Below, in pieces: positions 18,393-27,988 of a DNA stretch of 64,000 nucleotides. A model generated the notes under the pieces. That model worked only from the letters and a program-made list of their open reading frames with translations, was not told the DNA's origin and ran no database searches. Every line of letters begins with the position of its first letter. Positions within the stretch are counted from its first letter, which is position 1. The stretch comes from Planctomycetota bacterium (lineage in GTDB: Bacteria; Planctomycetota; MHYJ01; JACPRB01). Both the position numbers and the translations under genes were made by a program. The stretch lies in assembly GCA_016190175.1 (NCBI GenBank), contig JACPRC010000147.1:1-64000 (forward strand), written 5' to 3'.

Positions 18393-21300
18393 TCAAGCCG
18401 GACTTTCCGGCCCGTCCCCGACGTGTCCAGGAGCATCGTCAGGAGAAGCGCCGTCCTCATGCATCTCTGACGGCGGCTCCGCCTCCGATTCCTCCAGCAC
18501 CGCCGTCGCCGCGGACTGCTGCTGCGCGAGCTGCGCCTGCCGCTCGCGCCGCGCCGCGATCTTCTTCTCCCGCAGGAGGTCCAGCCCCGCGTCGCCGTTG
18601 AGATCGACCGCCACCTTCTTGGAAACCCCCGGCGTCTCCATCGTCACGCCGTACATCACGTCCGCCACCGACATCGTCCGCTTGTTGTGCGTGATGATGA
18701 CGAACTGCGTCTCCTCCACGAACTCGCTCACCAGCGCCGCGTAGCGGTCCACGTTCTTCTCGTCCAGCGCCGCGTCCGCCTCGTCGAGGACGCAGAACGG
18801 GCTCGGGTTCGCCCGGAAGAGCGCCATGACGAGCGCCAGCGCCGTGAGGGACCGCTCGCCTCCGGAGAGGAGCGAGATCTTCACGAAGTCCTTCGCCGGC
18901 GGCTTCGCCATGATCTCCAGGCCCTGGTCCACGGGGTCCACTCCCTCCGCCTCCTCGACGATGAGGTCCGCCTTCCCGCCGCCGAAGAGCTTCCGGAAGA
19001 TCGAGTTGAAGTGCTCGCGCACGACCCCGAGCGTCCGGTCGAACAGCTCCTTGCTCTCCCGGTTCAGCTTCCGGATCAGGTCTTCGAGCTTCCCCTTCGT
19101 CGCGGCGAGGTCCTCCTGCTGTGCCGTGATCTGCTTCTCCCGCGCCTCCAGCTCCTCGAGCTGGGAGATCGCGTCCACGTTGACCGACCCGAAACTCTGC
19201 ACCTTGCGACGCAGCCCGTCCACTTCGGCCGCGAGCGCCCCCCAGTCGGCGCCCGCTTCTTCCGGCGCCTGGTCCGCATCGGAGAGGTCGATGCCCTCTT
19301 CGCGGGCCCGCGCCCGGTGTCCCTCCAGCTTCGCCCGCTGTCCGCCCTCCTCCACCCGGAGGTCCTGGATCCGCTTCTCGACGGCGTCGAGATCCGACTC
19401 CGCCGCGCGTGCCGCCGCCTCGGCCTCCTCGCACACCCGCGCGGCCCCGTCGCGCCGCGCCTGCGCCTCCGCCGCCTCGCCGCGACGGACCTCGATCTCC
19501 CCGGCGAGGCGCGACTGCTCGGCCCGGCGCTCCTCGATCTCCCGCGCCACCGCCTCCAGCCGCCCCGCGACCTCCCGGGCGAGGTCCTCGGTCTTCTGCC
19601 GGGCCTCCCGCGCCTCGCGGAGGCTCTCCCGGAGCATCCCGATCCGGTTCTCGAGCGCCTTCCTCGTCTCCTCCGCCTTCGCGCGCTCCACCCGCGCCTG
19701 CGTGACCCGGTCGGCCAGTTCCTGACGCCCTTCCTCGTAGCGGGCGAGCGTCATGCCGAGCCCCGCGATTTCCCCCGATACGCGGGCCTTGACCGTCTCG
19801 ATCTCGGCGGCCAGCCGATCGAGGGACGCCCCGCGCTCCTCCAGCGCCGCGACCTGGACCCGGATCTGTTCCCGCTCGATCCGGGCGTTCTCGATCTCGT
19901 CACGCAGGAAGGCCGCGCGCCCGGTGAGCTGCTCCTCGCGCGAAGCGGCGTCGCGCAGCGCGATGCTCCGGTCGTAGACCTCGTGGCGCAGGCGCTCCAG
20001 CGTCTCCTCGGACGTGCGGAGCATCGCCTCCGTCTCGATCCGGTGCGCCTCCTTCCCGGCGATGATGCGGTCGTAGTCCTCGATCTCCAGTTCGAGCCGC
20101 TTCAGCTCCGATTTCCGCGAGAGGATCCCCGCGCCGCCGCGGGCGCCCGTCAAGACGACGCCGTTCGGCTGGAAGACGTCCCCGTCGCACGTGGCCGCCG
20201 CGAGCTGCGCCAGTCCGGACTGCAGGATCGAGCCCGCCGTCTCCGGGTCGTCGGCGATCAGGATCCTCCCCAGAAGGGCCTCGATCCAGTCCGCGTGTTC
20301 GGGCGCGGTCCGCACCAGGTCGAAGGCGCGGCGCAGGCCCGCGGGCAGGCGCGCGCCGGGCGCGTCGAGGATCGCGCAGACGTCCCGCGCCAGGACGAGC
20401 GTGCGGCCGAGCCTGCGTTCCTTGACGAAGCGGATCGCCTCGTTCGCGGAGGCGAGCGTGTCGCAGACCACCGCCCCCGCGAGGTCCCCCAGCGCCGCCT
20501 CCACGACCGGGAGATCCTCCGCCGCCACGTCCAGGAAATCCGCGAGGGTGCCCTGCACGCCCGGGAACTGGGCGCGCATCAGCTCCTTCGCGCCCGAGTC
20601 GAGCCCCTCCATCTGCAGCTCGAACTCGCGCAGCGTCTCGCGCCGCGAGGCGCGCCGCTCTCGGTCGTCCCGGAGGCCGCGGATCTCGCGTTCCGTCTCG
20701 GCGAGCCCCGACTTGAGCGAGGCCAGCGTCTCGTCCTCCGACTTCTTGCGCGCCACCAGCGCGGCGATCTCGGCCTCGATCGAGCGCTGCTCGGCCTGCG
20801 CCTCGCCGACCCGCGCGAGCACCTCTTCGTGCTCCCGCGACACGGCGGCGGCTCGCGCGTCGATCCGGAGCGCCCTCGCGGCGAGCCCCTCCAGGTCCGC
20901 CCTCACCTTCTCGCGGTCGCCGCGGTACTGCGCCTCCTTGTGCGCAAGCTCCATCGCCTCGGACTTGGCGCGCTCCAGCTCGCGCGCGATGCGGGCGCAC
21001 TCGCGGTTCGCGTCCTCCAGCGCCGTCTGCGCCTCCTCGACGCCCGTCCGCAGCCGGGCGAGCTCCTCGTCCGCGCGCTCGCGCTCCCTCGTGAGATCCT
21101 CGAGCCGCGCGCCGGTCTCCGTCTCCTTTCGGACCTGCACCTCCGACTCCGACGCGAGCCGGCTCCTTTCGGCGTCCAGCTCTCCGCGCCGCCGCTCGCT
21201 CGACTCCACGGACTGCGCGAGGTAGCCCGCCCGCGATTCGGCGGAGGCGAGTTCGGACGCCAGGGCGGCGCAGCGGGCCTCGATCCCGTCGCGCTCCGCC

Positions 21301-22118
21301 TCGCGCTCCTCGAGGGCCGACCGCCGGGCCGCGAGGTTGGCCTCGAGCGCCCCCCGGCTCTCCCCGAGATCCGCCAGCCCCCGCGCGATCTCCTCCGCCC
21401 GGGTGCGCAGCGTCCGTTCCTCGTGCAGGAAGAGACGGCGCCGCTTTTCCGCAAGCTCCGCCGAGAGCTCCCGGTAGCGATGGGCGCGGCCGGCATGGAC
21501 GCGCGTCGAGCGCAGCTCGCGCTGGACCTCCCGCACGATGTCGTCGAGCCGGAGGAGGTCGTTCGTGACCTTGTCGAGCCGCATCTCGGCCTCGCGTTTC
21601 TTCGCGCGGTACCTGGAGATGCCGGCCGCCTCGTCGAAGACCAGGCGCCGCTCTCGCGGGTTGGAGAGGACGAGCCGGTCGATCTTCCCCTGCTCGATGA
21701 CGGAGTAGTTGTCCGTGCCGATGCCCGTGCCGTAGAGCATCTCGCGGATGTCCCTGAGGCGGACGGGCGACCGGTTGAGGTAGTACTCGCCCTCGCCGGA
21801 CCGGTACATCCGCCGCGTGATCGTGACCTCCTCGTACTCGACGGGAAGGGTCTTGTCGGAGTTGTCGAGGGTGAGGGAGACCTCCGCGAAGCCCATCGGG
21901 GAGACGCCCTCGGCGCCCTTGAAGATGACGTCGAGCATCTCCTCGCCGCGGACGGCCTTGTACGAGAGGGTGCCGAGGACCCATTTGACCGCATCCACGA
22001 CGTTGGACTTGCCGCACCCGTTCGGCCCGACGATGCAGGTCACGCCGGGCTCGAACGCGATCTCGGTGCGCTGCGCGAAGGACTTGAACCCGCAGAGTTC
22101 GAGCTTCTTGAGCTGCAT
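18393..22118 (-). CDS. smc: chromosome segregation protein SMC
   Basis: GFKSFAQRTEIAFEPGVTCIVGPNGCGKSNVVDAVKWVLG Walker A, long coiled coils and hinge, LSGGERSLTALALVMALF signature, FCVLDEADAALD Walker B. Confidence 0.97.
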   Translation of the reverse strand: MQLKKLELCGFKSFAQRTEIAFEPGVTCIVGPNGCGKSNVVDAVKWVLGTLSYKAVRGEEMLDVIFKGAEGVSPMGFAEVSLTLDNSDKTLPVEYEEVTITRRMYRSGEGEYYLNRSPVRLRDIREMLYGTGIGTDNYSVIEQGKIDRLVLSNPRERRLVFDEAAGISRYRAKKREAEMRLDKVTNDLLRLDDIVREVQRELRSTRVHAGRAHRYRELSAELAEKRRRLFLHEERTLRTRAEEIARGLADLGESRGALEANLAARRSALEEREAERDGIEARCAALASELASAESRAGYLAQSVESSERRRGELDAERSRLASESEVQVRKETETGARLEDLTRERERADEELARLRTGVEEAQTALEDANRECARIARELERAKSEAMELAHKEAQYRGDREKVRADLEGLAARALRIDARAAAVSREHEEVLARVGEAQAEQRSIEAEIAALVARKKSEDETLASLKSGLAETEREIRGLRDDRERRASRRETLREFELQMEGLDSGAKELMRAQFPGVQGTLADFLDVAAEDLPVVEAALGDLAGAVVCDTLASANEAIRFVKERRLGRTLVLARDVCAILDAPGARLPAGLRRAFDLVRTAPEHADWIEALLGRILIADDPETAGSILQSGLAQLAAATCDGDVFQPNGVVLTGARGGAGILSRKSELKRLELEIEDYDRIIAGKEAHRIETEAMLRTSEETLERLRHEVYDRSIALRDAASREEQLTGRAAFLRDEIENARIEREQIRVQVAALEERGASLDRLAAEIETVKARVSGEIAGLGMTLARYEEGRQELADRVTQARVERAKAEETRKALENRIGMLRESLREAREARQKTEDLAREVAGRLEAVAREIEERRAEQSRLAGEIEVRRGEAAEAQARRDGAARVCEEAEAAARAAESDLDAVEKRIQDLRVEEGGQRAKLEGHRARAREEGIDLSDADQAPEEAGADWGALAAEVDGLRRKVQSFGSVNVDAISQLEELEAREKQITAQQEDLAATKGKLEDLIRKLNRESKELFDRTLGVVREHFNSIFRKLFGGGKADLIVEEAEGVDPVDQGLEIMAKPPAKDFVKISLLSGGERSLTALALVMALFRANPSPFCVLDEADAALDEKNVDRYAALVSEFVEETQFVIITHNKRTMSVADVMYGVTMETPGVSKKVAVDLNGDAGLDLLREKKIAARRERQAQLAQQQSAATAVLEESEAEPPSEMHEDGASPDDAPGHVGDGPESPA

Positions 22119-22136
22119 GGATCCCTCTCTTTGGCG

Positions 22137-22213
22137 GCCGTCAGCATTCAGCCGTCAGCAGTCAGCCATCAGCAGTCAGCCGTCGGCGTCTTGATGCTGA
22201 AGGCTGAATGTCG
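22137..22213. repeat. heptad (CAGCNNT)n intergenic repeat with inverted arm
   Basis: gtcagcattcagccgtcagcagtcagccatcagcagtcagccgtcggcg...gatgctgaaggctgaatg. Confidence 0.85.
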
Positions 22214-22368
22214 CTGGCCGGCTTCCCTTCTCCTCACGACAGCAGGATTATCGGCATGGCGGGGGGCTTTCTGGACGGGGAGCGCGAGGCGGTTCACGCA
22301 GCAGGGAATCGGATTTCGGCGGCGCGGCGAATTCGCTCAAGAAACCGGCGGGCGAAGCCCGGCCGTCG

Positions 22369-23565
22369 TCACAGCGTGAACCAGGGGCAAACGACCGTCC
22401 CTTGCCGGCGAAACGCGCGGTCTCCGCCGTACACCAACGCCGCGGGCACGTCGGTGCCCGCCCCGAGACTGCGCCAGTAGTCCAGCCCGGAGAAAAAGTC
22501 GCCCGCGATCGTCTGGGCGGACTTGATCTCGATCGGGATAAGACGGTCTCCGAGATCGACAAGGATGTCGATCTCATGTCCCCCCGAATCGCGCCAGAAG
22601 TAGAGGGCCGGCTGTTCCCCCCGGTGCACGAAATTCTTGTGAAGTTCGGAAACCACGAAGCTCTCGAAGACGGCTCCCCGCGCCGCATGCTGATGCAGTT
22701 CGTCCGCGGAGCGCACTCGAAGGAGGTAGCAGAGGAGCCCCGTGTCCAGGAAATAGAGTTTCGGACTCTTGATGAGGCGCTTCCCCAGGTTCCGGTGGTG
22801 AGGCCGCAGGAGCAGCACCAGGAAGCCGGCTTCCAGGAGGGAAATCCACCGTCGCGCCGTGGTATGAGTGACCCCGCAGTCCGACGCCAGCGAGGACAGG
22901 TTCAGCAACTGCCCGTTGCGTCCTGCGCAGAGCCCCACGAAGCGTCCGAAGGTTTCGAGGTCGCCGACATTCAGCACGTTCCGGACGTCCCGCTCCAGGT
23001 ACGTCTGATAGTAGCCGGCCAGCCAGTCCCGCGGCGGGAGCCCCTTGTCGTGAATGCGCGGGTAGAGTCCGGAGAACAGGATCTCCAGCAACCCGCGCCG
23101 CGTCTCCGTGCGCACACGAGGGACGTCCCGCCCCAGCTTCTCCATGGAGACCGCAGGGCGGCCCTCCAACTCGGCCATGGAGAACGGAAGCAGGTGGAGC
23201 ACCGCGCACCGGCCGGCCAGGGACTGAGAGATCCGCTCCATGAGCAGGAAGTTGTGCGAGCCGGTCAGGACGAACTTCCCGGGCCGGTCCTGTTCGTCCA
23301 CCAGGGTCTGGATGTACGAGAAGATCTCAGGGGCGCGTTGGGCCTCGTCCAGCACAACGGGGCCATCGAACTGGGCGAGAAACCCCCGGGGGTCCTGCAG
23401 GGCAAAGGCGCGCTGGTCCGGGAGTTCGAGCGAGACGTACGCGTGGTTCCCGAATGCGGCCCGCACCAGCGTCGTCTTGCCCGACTGTCGCGGCCCCGTG
23501 ACGGTGACGACCGGGAACCGACCAGCGGCTTCCCGCAGCTTGGCCGCCAGCATGCGGCGGATCAT
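22369..23565 (-). CDS. AAA ATPase with DUF4143 domain
   Basis: VVTVTGPRQSGKTTLVRAAF Walker A, GPVVLDEAQRAPEIFSYIQTLVD, C-terminal IEIKSAQTIAGDFFSGL nuclease-like region. Confidence 0.9.
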   Translation of the reverse strand: MIRRMLAAKLREAAGRFPVVTVTGPRQSGKTTLVRAAFGNHAYVSLELPDQRAFALQDPRGFLAQFDGPVVLDEAQRAPEIFSYIQTLVDEQDRPGKFVLTGSHNFLLMERISQSLAGRCAVLHLLPFSMAELEGRPAVSMEKLGRDVPRVRTETRRGLLEILFSGLYPRIHDKGLPPRDWLAGYYQTYLERDVRNVLNVGDLETFGRFVGLCAGRNGQLLNLSSLASDCGVTHTTARRWISLLEAGFLVLLLRPHHRNLGKRLIKSPKLYFLDTGLLCYLLRVRSADELHQHAARGAVFESFVVSELHKNFVHRGEQPALYFWRDSGGHEIDILVDLGDRLIPIEIKSAQTIAGDFFSGLDYWRSLGAGTDVPAALVYGGDRAFRRQGTVVCPWFTL

Positions 23566-23742
23566 CGCTGCCTGTGCCGGTTGAACATGCGATATTCAAT
23601 CTACACGGCACGGACGCGGTCGTCAAGAGGCATCGCCGGTCTGCGGCCGCGCGGCGGTCCGCACCGTTGGGAGAAGATCGGGTTGTTGTTGTCGTCGCAG
23701 TTGTGGTCCGTGATCGTTCCGACACACCCTGAGAACGGAGAG

Positions 23743-24150
23743 CTACACCTGCTCGTCATACCCTTCCTGCTCCAGTATTTCCCGCGCCTTGACCGCACCC
23801 GGCTCAGTCACCACAATTTGCGCTCGATGCATCGGGCTGCTCCATTTCCAGATCTCCTCCTCGCAAGACCAATCCACGCAATTCGCGAGGTTCTTCGACA
23901 ACGCAAGCGATTCCCCCATGGAGAGGGAAATCCACTCGAGGGTGGACCGGGACCGGGCTTGCCCGATCAGTGCGAAACCGAGCGCGATGAGGCCACTCAC
24001 CGCCTCAGCGACCGCTACAACCTCTTCGTGGTCTCCGTGTCGTCTCATCCTGGTGTTTACCAAGCAGACGATGTCTTCTTCACCCCCCTCTTCCAGCAGC
24101 TTCAAGATGCTTCGCTGAACCCCAGTCAGCCCGGCTTCATGTTTTCTCAC
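23743..24150 (-). CDS. hypothetical protein
   Basis: 135 aa ORF in a lower-GC stretch; no family recognised. Confidence 0.4.
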   Translation of the reverse strand: MRKHEAGLTGVQRSILKLLEEGGEEDIVCLVNTRMRRHGDHEEVVAVAEAVSGLIALGFALIGQARSRSTLEWISLSMGESLALSKNLANCVDWSCEEEIWKWSSPMHRAQIVVTEPGAVKAREILEQEGYDEQV

Positions 24151-24239
24151 GGCTCAATCCTTGAGATCGCTCAGAAGCTCCGCATCCGTCACGGGCTGTC
24201 CGGAAACGTGTCGCAGTTCGAAACGCTTCATCCCTCGCC

Positions 24240-25151
24240 TCACCCCAGCTCCCGCCGCTTCTTGATGAGGTCCTCCCGGATGCGCACGTAGCTCTCGTAG
24301 CGCGACCGCGCGATCTCGCCGCGCTCCAGCGCCTCCACCACCGCGCAGTTCGGCTCCCGCGTGTGCGAGCAGCCGGCGCGAAACTTGCACCGGGGCATCC
24401 GCGAGACGAACTCCGGGAAGTGCGCCGCCAGGTTTTCGATCTCCACGCCCCAGAGCGTGAAGAACTCAAGGCCCGGGGTGTCGATGACGAGCGTTCCCGG
24501 CTCCAGCTCCCGCAGTTCCACCCACGTCGTCGTGTGGCGCCCCTCGCCCGTGCGCTCGCTTACCTCTCCCACCTTCATCGCGAAATCCGGCCGCAGCGCA
24601 TTGAGCAGCGACGTCTTGCCGACGCCCGACGGCCCGAGGAGGACGGACGTCCTGCCGCGCAGCGCCTCCCGCAGCGCCGCGGTGCCGGCCCCCTTCGCCG
24701 CGGACGTCAGCACGAGCGGGAAGCCGATCGACGGATAGTGGGCCACGCTCCCGCGCACGTCCGCAAGGTCCAGCTTGTTGACGCAGACGAGACACGCCAG
24801 TCCCGAGGCCTCCCCCATCACGGTGCACTTGTCCACCGTGAGGAGGCTCAGGTCCGGCTGCGCCGCCGCGTGGACGACCACAAGCTGGTCCACGTTCGCG
24901 GCGATGACCTGCTCGTACCTCGGACGGAACGCGTCGTGGCGGGAGAGCTTCGAGCGGCGCGGCAGGACCTCCCCGATCGAGCCCTCATCGGCGGCCGAGG
25001 GTTCGAACTCGACGTAGTCGCCCACCGCCGCGAGGCGAAGGACGTGCCGGCGCTCGCGCTTCGCCCTGCCCGTGAAGGCGCAGGAGAAGACGCCGTTCTC
25101 GGCGTGAACGACGTATCGGTTCGCCGCGATCCGGAAGATGCGGCCCTTCAT
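24240..25151 (-). CDS. rsgA: ribosome small-subunit-dependent GTPase A
   Basis: GPSGVGKTSLLNAL Walker A, circularly permuted GTPase order (VNKLDLAD before P-loop), GRHTTTWVEL, DTPGLEFF, zinc-binding C-terminus. Confidence 0.95.
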   Translation of the reverse strand: MKGRIFRIAANRYVVHAENGVFSCAFTGRAKRERRHVLRLAAVGDYVEFEPSAADEGSIGEVLPRRSKLSRHDAFRPRYEQVIAANVDQLVVVHAAAQPDLSLLTVDKCTVMGEASGLACLVCVNKLDLADVRGSVAHYPSIGFPLVLTSAAKGAGTAALREALRGRTSVLLGPSGVGKTSLLNALRPDFAMKVGEVSERTGEGRHTTTWVELRELEPGTLVIDTPGLEFFTLWGVEIENLAAHFPEFVSRMPRCKFRAGCSHTREPNCAVVEALERGEIARSRYESYVRIREDLIKKRRELG

Positions 25152-25232
25152 TGTGGTTAGTGGTTAGTGGTTAGTGGCGAGTGAACGTCATCTCTCTTCA
25201 CCAACCACGAACCACTAGCCACCAATCACCTC
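25152..25232. repeat. heptad repeat (gtggtta)n with inverted arm
   Basis: gtggttagtggttagtggttagtgg ... ccaaccacgaaccactagccacc; same 7-bp period, different core sequence. Confidence 0.75.
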
Positions 25233-27179
25233 TTAGCGGACGTGCAACTGCCCCGCGGGCGATTCGGAGGCCAGGCGCCGGACGAGGTCGAAGAGATCCG
25301 ACGCCGAGAGCCGCGCGCGATGGACCGGCGAGAGGACGGCGCGCGCCGAGGGCACGAGGGTCTGGAAGCGCCGCTCGACGGCGAGCACGTCCGCGGGCAC
25401 GTTCTTCTCGGAGGGCCTCGCGTGCGTCCCCTCCGAATACGCGCCGACCGCTTCGAGGAGTCCGCGCGCCCGCGGGTACATCTGCGCGTCGATCCGCGCG
25501 AAGCGGGCCGCCGCGTCCTCCGAAGGATAGTCCTCCAGCGCCGCCCGCAGGCCGTGCTTCCCGCTCTCCTCCTTCACGCGGAAGAAGAGGTAGGACATGA
25601 TCCGGAAGGCGAGCCGCTGCGCGTCCTCGTCCTCCACCATCTCGCGTCCGCGCATGAGGCGCACCACCTCGTTGAGCCCGCAGACGCCGACGACGAACGC
25701 GAGGTCGTCGAACCGGAGCGCGCCCGCGCCGTTGGAGCCCCATCCCAGCTCGTGGCCGAACGTGCGCGTCGGCGCGTGGACGAAGCGCCGCAGGAGCCGC
25801 CGCTTCTGGAGGTGGGCCTTCACCGCGAGGTCGATCCCCGCCTCGAGCTCCGCGTAGAACTCGGAGCCCGCTTCGCTCCGGTAGAACGCCTGCGGCAGGT
25901 TCAGGGTCACCGCCTGGGCGACGGCGAACCAGTCGTCCGGTCCGCGCGCGCCCCCGAACCGCGAAAGGCGGTCCGCCGACCGGTCGAACAGGAAGAGCAT
26001 TCCGCCGCGCTCCGCCGCCAGGCGGCACGCCTCGCGCAGGAGGCGTTCCGACGACCCCGCCACCACCTCCCGGTCCGGCCACTCGGCGCGCCCCGGCACG
26101 GCGCGCCACTCCGCGAGGATCTCGTCGGCGAAGCGCCCGTCCTCGAGCTCGATCCCCGCGATCGACCCGCCCAGCGCCGGAAGGAGCTGTTCCGCCTCCT
26201 CGCCGGCGTTCCCGGGAAGCCCCGCGTAGGCCGCCCCGAGACGCAGGAACTCGACGCCGCCCGAGAAGTAGCGCCGCGCGTGCTCCGCCACGCTCGCGAG
26301 CTGCGCCGTGAGCGCCCGCGCCGCCGTCGCGGGCTCCTCGAGCGCGCGGAACCCAGGCGCCCGCAGGCCGTGCCGTCGCACGTACCCGACCGACGGCGCC
26401 AGCCACCAGAGCTTGAGCGGCGCCTCGAGGCCGTGGACGTGGATCCGGCCCTCGAGGTGCGCATCCGCGACGTCGCGGCTCAGGATTTCCTGCAGCGCGT
26501 ACTGCCGCATCGTCGTCTCGCCGATCGTCCGGCAGAGCCCATCCGGATCGACGTGCGCCACGCCCTCCTCGTCGCCGAAGAGGAGCCCGAGATCGTATTT
26601 CGGGAGGCCCACGACGAGCTGCTTGCGGAGCTTCGATCCGAACCCGCGGTCGATCAGTTCGTGGTTCACGAGCTCGCGGATGAGGGTGGAGGCGACGCGG
26701 TGCATCCCCAGGCGGAAGATCCTCTGCTCGACCGCCGCGGCGATCTCGTCGGCGGCGGTCGGATCGAGTCCGGCCTCCTTGGCGAGCGCGGAGCTGATCC
26801 TCCCCCGGCCCCACGTGCTCAGCTCGTCGCGGCTGGCCCCTTCCACGAGGAGCGAGTTCGCCGGGAACAGCTCGGCCGGGACCGGCGCGGCGCCGTCCTG
26901 CGGCGGCTTCCGCATGAACGTCCGCGCGATCGCCTCGTTCCCCGTCTGGAGCAGGACCTTCTCGACGAGCTGCCGGATGTCGTCGCTCGACGGCACTTCC
27001 GCGCCGCCGTGCCGCTCGAGGTAGAGCGTCACGACCCCGGCGAGGTCCCGCCCGACGGAGGGCTGCTCCTGGCCCGCGGCCCGGGCCGCGCGCGCGATCG
27101 CCTCCGCGATCTTGGCCTCGTCGTACGCGACGACGTGCCCGTCCCGCTTCCGGATCCGGTCGATCTTCCGAAGGGTCAT
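25233..27179 (-). CDS. ATP-cone / anaerobic ribonucleotide reductase (NrdD)-like protein
   Basis: N-terminal ATP-cone (IRKRDGHVVAYDEAKIAEAI), GRIHVHGLEAPLKLWWL and CGLNEVV NrdD-like motifs, but no recognisable C-terminal glycyl-radical motif. Confidence 0.7.
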   Translation of the reverse strand: MTLRKIDRIRKRDGHVVAYDEAKIAEAIARAARAAGQEQPSVGRDLAGVVTLYLERHGGAEVPSSDDIRQLVEKVLLQTGNEAIARTFMRKPPQDGAAPVPAELFPANSLLVEGASRDELSTWGRGRISSALAKEAGLDPTAADEIAAAVEQRIFRLGMHRVASTLIRELVNHELIDRGFGSKLRKQLVVGLPKYDLGLLFGDEEGVAHVDPDGLCRTIGETTMRQYALQEILSRDVADAHLEGRIHVHGLEAPLKLWWLAPSVGYVRRHGLRAPGFRALEEPATAARALTAQLASVAEHARRYFSGGVEFLRLGAAYAGLPGNAGEEAEQLLPALGGSIAGIELEDGRFADEILAEWRAVPGRAEWPDREVVAGSSERLLREACRLAAERGGMLFLFDRSADRLSRFGGARGPDDWFAVAQAVTLNLPQAFYRSEAGSEFYAELEAGIDLAVKAHLQKRRLLRRFVHAPTRTFGHELGWGSNGAGALRFDDLAFVVGVCGLNEVVRLMRGREMVEDEDAQRLAFRIMSYLFFRVKEESGKHGLRAALEDYPSEDAAARFARIDAQMYPRARGLLEAVGAYSEGTHARPSEKNVPADVLAVERRFQTLVPSARAVLSPVHRARLSASDLFDLVRRLASESPAGQLHVR

Positions 27180-27195
27180 CGGGGGTCCCGCCGCC

Positions 27196-27645
27196 CTACT
27201 TGAGCATCGGCTGCAGCTCGCGCATGAACTCCGCCACGTCCTGGAACTCGCGGTAGACGGAGGCGAACCGCACGTACGCCACGTGGTCCAGCGTTTTGAG
27301 CTCGCGCATCACGAGGTTGCCGATCGCCTTCGACTTCACCTCGCGGTCGTGCTTCTGGTACAGCTCCATCTCGATCTTGTTGACGATGTCGTCGATGCGC
27401 TGCACCGCGACCGGCCGCTTCTTGCACGCCGTCAGGAGCCCGCGGCGGATCTTCTCCCGGTCGAACACCTCCCGGCGGCCGTCCTTCTTGATCACGTAGA
27501 GCGTGATCTGCTCCACCTGCTCGTACGTCGTGAACCGCTTGCGGCAGGAGAGGCACACGCGGCGCCGCCGCACGGCACGGCCGTCGCCGGACGACCGCGA
27601 ATCGATGACGCGATCGTCGTCCTTCTTGCAGAACGGGCATCTCAT
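27196..27645 (-). CDS. nrdR: transcriptional repressor NrdR
   Basis: MRCPFCKKDDDRVIDSR...RRRRVCLSCRKRFTTYEQVE zinc ribbon plus ATP-cone. Confidence 0.97.
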   Translation of the reverse strand: MRCPFCKKDDDRVIDSRSSGDGRAVRRRRVCLSCRKRFTTYEQVEQITLYVIKKDGRREVFDREKIRRGLLTACKKRPVAVQRIDDIVNKIEMELYQKHDREVKSKAIGNLVMRELKTLDHVAYVRFASVYREFQDVAEFMRELQPMLK

Positions 27646-27745
27646 CGGCTGGGACAACTCTATCAGCGGGCGCGCAAAAGTCAATGTCCGCCCCGCCGCG
27701 GAGGCACGGAGACTCCCATCTCCAGGGAGCGGAACCGGGCCAGGG

Positions 27746-27988
27746 TCAGCACAGGAGCCAGCGCACGCCGAAACAGGCCCATGCGGCCGCCAGCGCCGCC
27801 GCCGCGAGATCCAGCGCCGCGCCCACGCGCATCATGCGCGGGATCGAGACGTACCCGCTCCCGAAGACGATCGCGTACGCCGGACACGCGTCGAACCTCG
27901 GGACGTGATGCAGCGGCGTGTCGAGGAGGAGGAGCGCGGAGAACGCCGCGAGCCCCGCGGCCAGGCCCGCGATCTTCCCGCGCGTCAT
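27746..27988 (-). pseudogene. internally deleted DASS/SLC13-type transporter remnant
   Basis: 80-aa ORF joining an N-terminal TM segment to ACPAYAIVFGSGYVSIPRMMRVGAALDL, which resembles the C-terminal motif of sodium:dicarboxylate/sulfate symporters. Confidence 0.5.

Noticed and set aside
22369-24150. Toxin-antitoxin or defence module around the DUF4143 ATPase
   Set aside because: DUF4143 ATPases are widespread and the neighbouring small ORF has no recognisable toxin or antitoxin motif.
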